From positions 2,542,001 through 2,606,000 of the forward strand of contig JASGHF010000001.1 of NCBI GenBank assembly GCA_047602465.1: a stretch of 64,000 bases of DNA, given 5' to 3'. The number at the start of each line of letters is the position of its first letter. Within the stretch, counting starts at the first letter, position 1. The translations under genes were made by a program, and so were the position numbers. The notes beneath the pieces were generated by a model. The model saw only the letters and a list, made by a program, of their open reading frames with translations. It was not told the origin of the DNA and searched no databases. This document shows positions 1 through 7,554 of the stretch, piece after piece. This DNA comes from JADZAI01 sp047602465 (GTDB lineage: Bacteria; Pseudomonadota; Alphaproteobacteria; Micropepsales; Micropepsaceae).

Positions 1-171
1 GCCCGACAGGAACGGCACGCCGACCTTCGACACGCCTTCGCCATTGCCGAACAGCAGCACTTCGCCGAACTGCACCTTCGTGCCGGCATCGCCCTTCAGG
101 AGCTCAACCTTCACGACTTCACCGGGGGCGACCTTGTACTGCTTGCCGCCCGTCTTGATCACCGCATACAT
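1..171 (-). CDS. rplU: 50S ribosomal protein L21, N-terminal part (runs off the window)
   Basis: The first 57 codons read MYAVIKTGGKQYKV followed by PGEVVKVE, the classic L21 N-terminus that binds 23S rRNA domain I in the large subunit. The start ATG lies at 171-169 and the gene continues beyond base 1. L21 is about 100 residues, so roughly half is visible. In many bacteria rplU is followed by rpmA, which would lie outside the window. Start and frame are unambiguous. Confidence 0.95.
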   Translation of the reverse strand, partial: MYAVIKTGGKQYKVAPGEVVKVELLKGDAGTKVQFGEVLLFGNGEGVSKVGVPFLSG

Positions 172-373
172 CGTCAAACCGCCTCGATAAGCCGGCGCGC
201 CCAAGGGCGCATCCGCTTGAATAATGGATCGGCGGCCCACGCATGCGCGCGGCCCAAGGCCTCAGGGAGGTCCGCCGGGAGGCGGGCAGATAGACGCCGA
301 GGCCCCCGGCTGTCAAGGAAAACAGAGTCTCTTTAAGGCTTTATCTGTCAGGATTTCAGCGGCTGTGCGCCCA

Positions 374-426
374 AAATGAAACGGGGCCGGTGCACGAGGG
401 GGATGGCACCGGCCCCGTATTCATTT
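374..426 (-). terminator. Long inverted repeat, probable intrinsic terminator without an assigned gene
   Basis: A 13-bp perfect stem (ACGGGGCCGGTGC at 381-393 with its complement at 406-418) and a 12-nt loop are extended by AAATGAA/TTCATTT arms. On the minus strand the stem is followed by TTTCATTTT, the U-rich tail expected for termination. rplU starts 203 bp further on in the same direction, so the hairpin would end a transcript that begins between about 430 and 646. Confidence 0.6.
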
Positions 427-607
427 AACAGACCTGGCGGGGGGAGCCAGTGACGGCGGGGCGGTCCTGCGAGGGTCGGGGCTCCCTCTGGTGCAGGACG
501 GCCCGGCCGTCCAGTCTGCTGTCCGGTGCTGTGAGCTCCGTGACGCTTGTGAAGATAGGAAGCGGACCATTGCCCCGGAATGACTTCAGCATTAATTCCC
601 CGTCATT

Positions 608-636
608 CTGACAAGGTATTGATTTTACAATGATAT
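608..636 (+). promoter_or_regulatory. Putative sigma-70 type promoter of rlmJ
   Basis: CTGACA (608-613) and TGATAT (631-636) are separated by 17 bp in a locally AT-rich stretch just upstream of rlmJ. Transcription would start around 643, only a few bases before the ATG at 647. That fits the absence of any recognisable ribosome binding site and suggests a very short or absent leader. Confidence 0.4.
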
Positions 637-646
637 TTTTCGTGAA

Positions 647-1483
647 ATGAACTACCGGCACGGATTTCACGCCGGAAATCATGCTGATGTGCTCAAGCAC
701 GCAGCGTTGGGGACGGTCCTCGCCTATCTCCAGACCAAGGAAAAGCCGCTCTTTTTCCTCGATTCGCATGGCGGGCGGGGGCGTTACGATCTGTCTGCGC
801 CCGAAGCGCTGCGATCCGGGGAGTACCGGCAGGGAATCGCCCGGCTTTCTGCGGCCTCCGATACCCCGCCGCCGTTCCTGCCCTATCTTCACGCGATTCG
901 AGCCGCCAATCCGGATGGCGGCCTCGCGACCTATCCCGGCTCGCCGTTGATGATCGCCCAGGCGCTGCGTGTGCAGGATCGCCTCGTCGCCTGCGAACTC
1001 AATCTGCAAGAGGCGGGTCATCTGGCCGAAACGCTCTACCCCTTCACCCGCGCCAAAGTGAGGGAGGGCGATGGCTACGGCGCCCTGAAAGCCCTGCTGC
1101 CGCCGCCAGAGCGGCGCGGCCTTGTTCTCATCGATCCGCCCTTCGAGAAGACGACCGAGTTCGCCGACCTCGCCGAAGCGCTGCGTCAGGCATGGAAGCG
1201 CTTCCCCGTCGGCGTCTATCTCGTGTGGTACCCGTTGAAGGACCGCAGCGCCGCCGATCGCTTTCTGGGCGAGGTTGCCGCCGCCGGCATACGCGATGCC
1301 GCCGTCTACGAACTGTTCGTGCGCGACCCGGCCTCGGTGACGGGCATGGCCGGGTCCGGCATTCTCGCGATCAATGCAAGCTATGCGCTCCGCACCATGG
1401 CCGATGCCGGCCCCTGGCTCGCCGGGCTTCTGGCGCAGGGACCGGGCGCGCGCTTCGCAACGATGCGGCTGACGCCGGAATAG
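647..1483 (+). CDS. rlmJ: 23S rRNA (adenine(2030)-N(6))-methyltransferase RlmJ
   Basis: RlmJ methylates A2030 of 23S rRNA using SAM. The N-terminus MNYRHGFHAGNHADVLKH is diagnostic for the family, and the amino-methyltransferase catalytic motif DPPFEK occurs near residue 165. At 278 residues the length is normal. The start at 647 is fixed by homology because no Shine-Dalgarno sequence precedes it; the upstream promoter leaves only a short leader. It stands alone, followed by tRNA-Ser. Confidence 0.93.
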   Translation: MNYRHGFHAGNHADVLKHAALGTVLAYLQTKEKPLFFLDSHGGRGRYDLSAPEALRSGEYRQGIARLSAASDTPPPFLPYLHAIRAANPDGGLATYPGSPLMIAQALRVQDRLVACELNLQEAGHLAETLYPFTRAKVREGDGYGALKALLPPPERRGLVLIDPPFEKTTEFADLAEALRQAWKRFPVGVYLVWYPLKDRSAADRFLGEVAAAGIRDAAVYELFVRDPASVTGMAGSGILAINASYALRTMADAGPWLAGLLAQGPGARFATMRLTPE

Positions 1484-1563
1484 TCGCGAAAGCCCTGTTG
1501 ATGCGGCTGCGACGTTCAGCTATGTGACGCGCCTTCCGCCGGGGCTTGCCCCGAACGGGCCGC

Positions 1564-1653
1564 GGACAGGTGGCCGAGTGGTTTAAGGTACCGCACTCGA
1601 AATGCGGCGAGGGTGAAAGCTCTCCGTGAGTTCGAATCTCACCCTGTCCGCCA
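1564..1653 (+). tRNA. tRNA-Ser (anticodon CGA)
   Basis: A complete type II tRNA with an encoded CCA end. The acceptor GGACAGG (1564-1570) pairs with CCTGTCC (1643-1649), discriminator G at 1650, CCA at 1651-1653. The anticodon stem CCGCA/TGCGG encloses the loop CTCGAAA, giving anticodon CGA (reads UCG). A long variable arm (GCGAGGGTGAAAGCTCTCC region) and the T-loop TTCGAAT are clear. The long variable arm marks a class II tRNA and supports serine. Confidence 0.96.
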
Positions 1654-1710
1654 TTTTCTTCGCTCCGACGCATTGGTTCGCCGGCAGCGCTGCTGCCGGA
1701 GGCATGCGTC

Positions 1711-2571
1711 GTGACGGCTGACGATTACATCCTGGCGTTGTCGTGCCCGGGCCGGCCGGGCATCGTCGCCTCGGTCTCGACCCGGTTATTCGATCTCGGC
1801 TGCGACATTCTCGAAGCGCATCAGTTCGACGACGCGGCGACGGGGCGGTTCTTCATGCGCGTCAGATTCGCCATGACGGGAGGCGGTCCCATCGATCCGG
1901 TGCATGAGGGTCTTGAAGAGATCGCGCGCATGTTCGCCTTCGATTGGCGCCTGCGCCGCCGCGCCGAAAGACAGAATGTGTTGCTGCTCGCCTCGAAGCA
2001 GGATCACTGCCTCGCCGACCTTCTGTATCGCTGGCGAACGGGCGAGCTGGAGATGAACGTCGTCGGTATCATTTCCAACCATCCGCGCGCGACCTACGCC
2101 CATCTCGATTTCGACGGCATCCCGTTCCACCACTTGCCCGTGACGGCGGCGACCAAGGCGGCGCAAGAGGCGGAGATCCTGGCCGTTGCGGCGGCTTCAA
2201 AGGCCGATCTGGTGGTGCTGGCGCGCTATATGCAGATCCTGTCGAACGATCTTGCGAAGGCGCTGAGCGGGCGCTGCATCAATATCCACCACTCGTTTCT
2301 GCCCGGCTTCAAGGGTGCGAAACCCTATCACCAGGCGCATGAGCGCGGCGTGAAGGTGATCGGCGCGACGGCGCATTACGTCACCGCCGATCTCGATGAA
2401 GGTCCGATCATCGAGCAGGATGTCGAGCGCATCTCGCATCACGACACGCCCGAAACGCTGATCCGCAAGGGGCGCGACATCGAGCGCCGCGTTCTGGCCC
2501 GCGCCATCGCCTGGCATCTGGATATGCGCGTGCTGATCGACGGGACGAAAACGGTGGTCTTCCGCGATTAG
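1711..2571 (+). CDS. purU: Formyltetrahydrofolate deformylase
   Basis: PurU hydrolyses 10-formyl-THF to formate and THF, balancing one-carbon pools and supplying formate to PurT-type purine synthesis. An N-terminal ACT domain (about 5-85; LSCPGRPGIVASVS) precedes a formyltransferase-fold domain with NIHHSFLPGFKGAKPY and DEGPIIEQD, which carry the catalytic His and Asp. The length of 286 residues is normal. Start is GTG with GGAGG nine bases upstream. The stop overlaps the stop of the convergent nitronate monooxygenase by four bases. Confidence 0.95.
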   Translation: MTADDYILALSCPGRPGIVASVSTRLFDLGCDILEAHQFDDAATGRFFMRVRFAMTGGGPIDPVHEGLEEIARMFAFDWRLRRRAERQNVLLLASKQDHCLADLLYRWRTGELEMNVVGIISNHPRATYAHLDFDGIPFHHLPVTAATKAAQEAEILAVAAASKADLVVLARYMQILSNDLAKALSGRCINIHHSFLPGFKGAKPYHQAHERGVKVIGATAHYVTADLDEGPIIEQDVERISHHDTPETLIRKGRDIERRVLARAIAWHLDMRVLIDGTKTVVFRD

Positions 2572-3482
2572 GCGCGCCGTGCGGCGGCATATTGCGCCGA
2601 CAGGTCGGCAATGAGGTCGCCCGCGCTTTCCACCTTCTTGATCGATCCCACCCCATGGCCGGCGGACCAGGTCTGCGTCCAGCGGCGGGCATCGCCCTTG
2701 GGGTCGGTGAAGTCGATGACGACATCGGCTTCCAGCCTGGCGAGGTCCATCCCCGCAGCCTCGATAGAGGGCCGCAGCCAGTTGGCGGGTACGCCGGTGA
2801 TGCCACGCGACAGGACGAGATCGTCGATCGTGCTGGCGACCAGCATGTCGCGATAGCCGTCGCTGGCGAGGCTTTCGCGTGTCGCGATGAAGCGCGTCCC
2901 CATGGCGGCGAAATCGGCGCCCAGCGCCTGGGCGGCCGCGATGCCGCCCCCTGTGGTGATACCGCCGCCCAGCACGATGATGCCGTCGAAGAACTCGCGC
3001 ACCGCCGGCACGAAGGCGAAGCCGGCCATGGGTCCGGTGTGGCCGCCGGCGCCGACCAGCACCAGCCCGTCGACGCCAAGCGCCGCTGCGCGCTGGGCGA
3101 ACTTCACCGAGTTCACGTCGGCCAGAACGATGCCGCCCCAGCCATGCACACGGTCGATCACCGCCTGCGGGCTGCCCAGCGCCGTGATGACGATGGGCGC
3201 GCGGTAGCGTTCGCAAAGCGCGAGGTCGGCTTCCAGCCGGTTGTTGGTGCGGTGAACGACGAGGTTCACCGCCCAAGGCGCATCGGCATCCGTCACCTCT
3301 GTGCTGATGCGGGCGAGCCACTGCTCCAGGATGCCGGTATCGCGCGCGTTCGGCGTCGGGAAACAGCCCGTCGCGCCGGCCTTGCAGGCGGCGATGACGA
3401 GGTCCGGCCCCGAGATCAGGAACATCGGCGCAGCGATGAGCGGCAGCTTCAGCCGACGCCGCCACCAATCGGGCAGGGTCAT
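2568..3482 (-). CDS. Nitronate monooxygenase (2-nitropropane dioxygenase family)
   Basis: FMN-dependent TIM-barrel enzyme that oxidises alkyl nitronates. Family marks include the N-terminal LPLIAAPMFLISGPDLV, the phosphate-binding GGGITTGGGIAAAQALGAD and GAGGHTGPMAGFAF. At 304 residues it is near the usual size. Its ATG overlaps the TGA of the upstream crotonase gene (ATGA), so the two are co-translated, suggesting a shared role in fatty-acid or nitro-compound metabolism. The physiological substrate is not determined by sequence. A second paralogue lies at 26471-27427. Confidence 0.87.
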   Translation of the reverse strand: MTLPDWWRRRLKLPLIAAPMFLISGPDLVIAACKAGATGCFPTPNARDTGILEQWLARISTEVTDADAPWAVNLVVHRTNNRLEADLALCERYRAPIVITALGSPQAVIDRVHGWGGIVLADVNSVKFAQRAAALGVDGLVLVGAGGHTGPMAGFAFVPAVREFFDGIIVLGGGITTGGGIAAAQALGADFAAMGTRFIATRESLASDGYRDMLVASTIDDLVLSRGITGVPANWLRPSIEAAGMDLARLEADVVIDFTDPKGDARRWTQTWSAGHGVGSIKKVESAGDLIADLSAQYAAARRA

Positions 3483-4255
3483 GTCTGGCTACGACCGCGC
3501 GCCTGCACCTGCTCGCGGCGCTGGGCGATGGAGTCCGGCGTGACGGCGGCGTTCAGCGCCTTGGTCGTCGCGGTTTCCAGCTTGCGCGCCTCGCCGGCGT
3601 TCAGCTTGTCGCTGTCGTCGATCAGTTTCTTGTAGGCGCGCGAGGTCTTCGGATCGATGCTGGCCATGTCGTGCGCGAGTTTCTGCGCGGCGCGCAGCAG
3701 TTCGTCAGGTTCGACCACGCGATTGACCAGCCCCCATTCATAGGCCGTCCTCGCATCGAGGAAATTGCCCGAAAGCGACAGCTCCTTCGCCCGCATCAGC
3801 CCGATCGTGCGCGACAGCTTCGCAGAGAGGCCCCAGCCCGGCAGGATGCCGACGCGCGCGTGGGTGTCGGCAAAGCGCGCCGTGGTGGAGGCGATCAGCA
3901 CGTCGCAGGCGAGCGCCACTTCAAATCCGCCAGTGATGGCGACCCCGTTGACCGCGCCGATGATGGGCTTGGGGCAGGCTTCCATCGCCAGCACCGGATC
4001 ATCCGCTGCGCTGGTGGGGTTGGCGGCGCCGAGCGCGCCGGGCGTGGAGGCCAGCTCCTTCAGGTCCAGCCCGGCAGTGAAGGCGCGCGCGCCCGCCCCG
4101 GTCAGCACGATGGCGCGGATATCATCATCGGCGCTCAACGCGGCAAAGGTCGCAGCCAGCGTTTTACGCAGCTCGATCGACAATGCATTCATCGCTTCGG
4201 GCCGGTTCATCGTCACCGTCGCGACGCCGTCCGCCTTTTCCACCAGTACGACCAT
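3479..4255 (-). CDS. Crotonase-superfamily protein (enoyl-CoA hydratase-like)
   Basis: A 258-residue crotonase fold with oxyanion-hole segments GAGARAFTAGLDLKE and GVAITGGFEVALACD. The first catalytic Glu of enoyl-CoA hydratases is present (GGFE). The second falls in FADTHARVGILPGWG, where His replaces Glu, so true hydratase activity is doubtful and another acyl-CoA reaction is possible. I chose the ATG at 4255 because AGGAGG lies five bases upstream; the frame stays open further without a ribosome binding site. First gene of a two-gene operon with the nitronate monooxygenase. Confidence 0.85.
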   Translation of the reverse strand: MVVLVEKADGVATVTMNRPEAMNALSIELRKTLAATFAALSADDDIRAIVLTGAGARAFTAGLDLKELASTPGALGAANPTSAADDPVLAMEACPKPIIGAVNGVAITGGFEVALACDVLIASTTARFADTHARVGILPGWGLSAKLSRTIGLMRAKELSLSGNFLDARTAYEWGLVNRVVEPDELLRAAQKLAHDMASIDPKTSRAYKKLIDDSDKLNAGEARKLETATTKALNAAVTPDSIAQRREQVQARGRSQT

Positions 4256-4394
4256 GGAGTCCTCCTGAATTCTGTGCCGGCTCACTCTCACCAGATGGCC
4301 GCGCGGCGCAAGCGCGGCGACCCATGGAAACCGGCCGCGTCTTGGACTATCGGAAAGGCCCGCCATTCCTCGATGTCAGCTTCGGAGACACCCC

Positions 4395-4814
4395 ATGACC
4401 ATCGGTCGCCTCAACCATATCGGCGTCGCGACGCCCTCCATTGAAAAGTCGGTGGCGATGTATCGCGACCTGATGGGCGCCACGAAGATCGGCGAGAAAT
4501 TCGCCATGCCGGAACAGGGCGTCTGGGTGTGCTTCGTCGACTGCCCCAACAGCCAGATCGAGCTGATCGAGCCGATCGACGACACGTCGCCCATCGCCAA
4601 TTTCCTCGCCAAGAACCCGGCCGGCGGCCAGCATCATGTCTGCTTCGAGGTGCCTGACATCATCGCCGCGCGCGACGAGATGAAGGCCAAGGGCGCAACC
4701 GTGCTGGGTGAACCCCGTATCGGCGCCCATGGCACGCCCATCATCTTCCTCCACCCCAAGAATATGGGCGGCGTTCTGGTTGAGCTGATGGAGACGCCGA
4801 AAGAGGCTCACTAA
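4395..4814 (+). CDS. mce: Methylmalonyl-CoA epimerase
   Basis: A 139-residue VOC-fold enzyme that interconverts (R)- and (S)-methylmalonyl-CoA in propionyl-CoA catabolism. Metal ligands are visible as HIG near the start, QHH in the middle (GGQHHVCFEV) and the Glu of VELME at the end; MYRDLMGA and NSQIELIEP are typical. GGAG lies ahead of the ATG. It is followed after 72 bp by scoAB, giving a short-chain acyl-CoA catabolic group; methylmalonyl-CoA mutase is not in the window. Confidence 0.9.
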   Translation: MTIGRLNHIGVATPSIEKSVAMYRDLMGATKIGEKFAMPEQGVWVCFVDCPNSQIELIEPIDDTSPIANFLAKNPAGGQHHVCFEVPDIIAARDEMKAKGATVLGEPRIGAHGTPIIFLHPKNMGGVLVELMETPKEAH

Positions 4815-4886
4815 TTCATCGGTCGATGAGTATTACCTTGGGGCATGTGCTCTGCTATGGAGCAGCAGCACGTCCCTGAGGGTCCG

Positions 4887-5591
4887 ATGAGCAAGTCCAA
4901 GATTTATCCCGACGCCAAAGCCGCGCTGGCCGGCCTGGCATTTGACGGCATGACCGTGATGGCCGGCGGCTTCGGCCTCTGCGGTATCCCGGAGAACCTG
5001 ATCGCCGCCCTCCGCGACAGCGGTGCGAAGGGCATCACCGCCATTTCCAACAATGCCGGGGTCGACGGGTTCGGCCTCGGCATGCTGCTGAATACAAGGC
5101 AGATCGCGAAGATGATCTCGTCCTATGTCGGCGAGAACAAGGAATTCGAACGGCAATATCTGTCGGGCGAATTGCAGCTGGAGTTCAACCCGCAGGGCAC
5201 GCTGGCCGAACGCATCCGGGCGGGTGGGGCAGGCATCCCCGCCTTCTTCACCGCCACGGGCGCGGGCACGATCATCGCCGAGGGCAAGGATACCCGCGAG
5301 TTCGACGGGCGGACCTATGTGATGGAGACGGCGCTGAAGGCCGACCTCGCCATCGTGAAGGCCTGGAAGGGCGACCATGAGGGCAATCTCATCTATCGAA
5401 AGACCGCGCGGAACTTCAATCCGATGATGGCGACGGCCGGCAAGGTGACGGTCGCGGAAGTTGAAGAGATCGTGCCAACCGGCACGCTCGATCCCGACGC
5501 CATCCATACGCCCGGTATCTTCGTTCAGCGTCTCGTGCAGGGCAGCTTCGAGAAGCGCATCGAGCAGCGCACCACGCGCAAGGAGGCCTGA
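4887..5591 (+). CDS. scoA: 3-oxoacid (succinyl-CoA:acetoacetate) CoA-transferase subunit A
   Basis: Alpha subunit that, with ScoB, moves CoA from succinyl-CoA to acetoacetate, allowing use of ketone bodies and of hydroxybutyrate released from stored polymer. The CoA-binding glycine motif GGFGLCGIPENLI occurs around residue 30. The start at 4887 (MSKSKIYPDA) has TGAGGG ahead of it; an upstream in-frame ATG at 4845 would add 14 atypical residues. scoB begins three bases after the stop. Confidence 0.94.
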   Translation: MSKSKIYPDAKAALAGLAFDGMTVMAGGFGLCGIPENLIAALRDSGAKGITAISNNAGVDGFGLGMLLNTRQIAKMISSYVGENKEFERQYLSGELQLEFNPQGTLAERIRAGGAGIPAFFTATGAGTIIAEGKDTREFDGRTYVMETALKADLAIVKAWKGDHEGNLIYRKTARNFNPMMATAGKVTVAEVEEIVPTGTLDPDAIHTPGIFVQRLVQGSFEKRIEQRTTRKEA

Positions 5592-5594
5592 GCT

Positions 5595-6227
5595 ATGCCC
5601 TGGACACGCGATGAGATGGCGGCCCGCGCCGCGCAGGAACTTGAGGACGGTTTCTACGTCAATCTGGGCATCGGCATTCCGACGCTGGTGGCGAACCACG
5701 TGCCGGCCGGCATCGAGGTGACGCTGCAATCGGAGAACGGGATGCTGGGGATCGGGCCGTTCCCGCGCGACAACGAGGTCGATGCCGACCTCATCAATGC
5801 CGGCAAGCAGACGATCACCGAACTGCCGATGAGCAGCTATTTCTCATCGGCCGATTCGTTCGCGATGATCCGCGGCGGCCATATCGATCTCTCCATCCTT
5901 GGCGCGATGGAAGTCGCTGAGAACGGCGACATCGCGAACTGGATGATCCCGGGCAAGATGGTGAAGGGTATGGGCGGCGCGATGGATCTCGTCGCGGGCG
6001 TGCGCCGTGTCGTCGTCGTGATGGATCACGCCAACAAGGCGGGCGAGAGCAAGGTGCTGAAGCGCTGCACGTTGCCGCTGACCGGCGCGGGCGTCGTCAA
6101 TCGCATCGTCACCGATCTGTGCGTTTTCGATGTCGTCAAAGACGGGCCGCTGAAACTGGTGGAGTTGTCGCCGGGCACCACGCTCGACGAGGTGAAGGCG
6201 AAAACCGAGGCGGGCTTCGCCGCCTGA
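5595..6227 (+). CDS. scoB: 3-oxoacid CoA-transferase subunit B
   Basis: Beta subunit with the catalytic glutamate in the SENGMLGIGPFP motif (about residue 47), which forms the enzyme-CoA thioester. MIPGKMVKGMGGAMDLVAG is a further family signature, and 210 residues is normal. It is translationally coupled to scoA with a three-base gap and is closed by a strong terminator at 6239-6268. Confidence 0.95.
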   Translation: MPWTRDEMAARAAQELEDGFYVNLGIGIPTLVANHVPAGIEVTLQSENGMLGIGPFPRDNEVDADLINAGKQTITELPMSSYFSSADSFAMIRGGHIDLSILGAMEVAENGDIANWMIPGKMVKGMGGAMDLVAGVRRVVVVMDHANKAGESKVLKRCTLPLTGAGVVNRIVTDLCVFDVVKDGPLKLVELSPGTTLDEVKAKTEAGFAA

Positions 6228-6238
6228 CCTTAAAAGAA

Positions 6239-6268
6239 GAAGGGCCGGAGCGACGCTCCGGCCCTTTT
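6239..6268 (+). terminator. Terminator after scoB (probably bidirectional)
   Basis: AAGGGCCGGAG pairs with CTCCGGCCCTT around a five-base loop, followed by TTTT. It lies between convergent scoB and the outer-membrane protein gene. In the other direction the A-rich stretch at 6232-6240 becomes a U-rich tail, so it can serve both genes. Confidence 0.85.
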
Positions 6269-6285
6269 CCATGGCGACGTATCGT

Positions 6286-7239
6286 TTAGCCGCCGAAGCG
6301 GTAGTTGAGCGTCGCGCGCACCGAATGGATGTCAAAGCTGTCGTCCGAACGGCCGATATTCGTGCCCGCCGGGTTGTCCTGCAGGAACGGATTGGTCGCC
6401 GGATCGGCGGTGCCGGGGCCGACAGCCACGAAATACTCATCGTCCTTCAGGTCGGTGTAGAGATACTCGACGCCGAAGCTGAGGCTGTCGCTGATCATGT
6501 ACTCGGCGCCGCCACCCAGCTGGTAGCCGTCGATGCCGTCGTCATTGAACGGCGTGAACGTGTTCGCCGTATTGGTTGTCGTGAATGTGCGGTCCACATC
6601 GCCATAGGCGTAGCCGCCGGTGCCGTAGATCAGGAAGTTGTCGAAGGCGAAACCGGCGCGCAGACGGGCGGCGAGCAGGTAGTTGAGTTCACGCGTCATC
6701 GTGTAGGAGGCCGGCGTGGTGGAGAAGCCCGACACGCTGTCCGAAATGTCGTTGTAGCTGCCCTCGATCAGGCCGCCGAGGACAAACCCGCCGAAGTCCC
6801 AGTCATAGCCAAGGCGCAGGCCGGCATCGATGCCGCCTTCATCGTCATCGCACGCGGTGTTCGCGGTCGAGGTCGCCGCGCCGCCGCAGAAGCCTGGGCC
6901 GAACGCGTTGACCGGCGGAACGGCCGACGTGAAGACCGTGTCGCCATAGCCGCCATCGAGATCGGTGTCGAAGAGGAAGGTCTCGTCGTCATTCTCCGCT
7001 GACCAGCCATAGCCAAGATGGCCGCCGATATAGAGGCCCGACCAGTTCGACGTGCGTTTCGGTGCCGGGGCGGGGGCCATCGGCGCAGGCGCGGCAGGCT
7101 CAAGAACGGTCGGCGCTGGTGCAGGCTCCGGCTCGATCGGGCTGCCCTGTCCGTTTGCATAGGCGATGTTAGACGCGGCGAAGAGCGCGCTCGAAGCGAC
7201 CAGGATCCCGGCGATACGGGCGCGAGAATTCGTCGTCAT
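6286..7239 (-). CDS. Outer-membrane beta-barrel protein (OmpA/Omp25-like)
   Basis: Probable eight-stranded outer-membrane barrel. A signal peptide (about 1-28, ending SNIAYA) is followed by a Pro/Ala-rich linker with PAPAP repeats (about 33-61). The barrel begins with NWSGLYIGGHLGYGWS and ends with VRATLNYRFGG, a C-terminal aromatic/Gly strand suited to Bam insertion. Such alphaproteobacterial barrels are often abundant surface proteins. GAGGAG precedes the ATG. Function beyond envelope structure is unknown. Confidence 0.85.
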   Translation of the reverse strand: MTTNSRARIAGILVASSALFAASNIAYANGQGSPIEPEPAPAPTVLEPAAPAPMAPAPAPKRTSNWSGLYIGGHLGYGWSAENDDETFLFDTDLDGGYGDTVFTSAVPPVNAFGPGFCGGAATSTANTACDDDEGGIDAGLRLGYDWDFGGFVLGGLIEGSYNDISDSVSGFSTTPASYTMTRELNYLLAARLRAGFAFDNFLIYGTGGYAYGDVDRTFTTTNTANTFTPFNDDGIDGYQLGGGAEYMISDSLSFGVEYLYTDLKDDEYFVAVGPGTADPATNPFLQDNPAGTNIGRSDDSFDIHSVRATLNYRFGG

Positions 7240-7554
7240 GGAAGACTCCTCAATTGCACAATGCGCGCATTCACTGGATGCGGGCGGCTGATCCCGCAGG
7301 GTCCGGCTTTCGATGCGCGTGGCTGTACAACGCGGCGTTTCGGGAATCCGTCTGTGCGCCTTGGGTCACACTCCATGTCAGTTCGTTGCACGCCGCGATG
7401 CCGGTTCATGGAATCCGCAGAAACCCGCAACTTCATCCGCCCGCGGAGCATCGGAAGTTCCCATATGTGACACAAGTTTCACGCAACGCGCGATCCGGGA
7501 TTCGGAAATCGCCGCTTTGCAATCAAATCGGCGATCGCGCATAAGCCGCGCGCC
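7240..7554. other. Divergent intergenic region between the porin-like gene and the ABC-F gene
   Basis: These 315 bases must carry promoters for both flanking genes. I see the GAGGAG ribosome binding site of the minus-strand gene next to its start and no Shine-Dalgarno sequence before the plus-strand ABC-F ATG. Short overlapping reading frames here have no coding character. I found no strong hairpin, repeat or RNA gene. Confidence 0.5.

Larger units (their letters stand above)
172..646. other. 475-bp region with no confident gene
   Basis: This gap between divergent rplU and rlmJ contains a strong inverted repeat at 374-426 and a structured GC-rich stretch at about 450-560, where GTCCTGC pairs with GCAGGAC around a GAGGG/CCCTC stem. 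A probable rlmJ promoter sits at 608-636. A 55-codon minus-strand ORF (592-425) ends exactly at the inverted repeat, but its composition is not convincingly coding. An untranslated RNA on the minus strand is equally possible. Confidence 0.5.

Noticed and set aside
425..592. 55-codon minus-strand ORF ending at the orphan terminator
   Set aside because: Not listed as a gene because composition and start context are weak; reported only within the intergenic finding.
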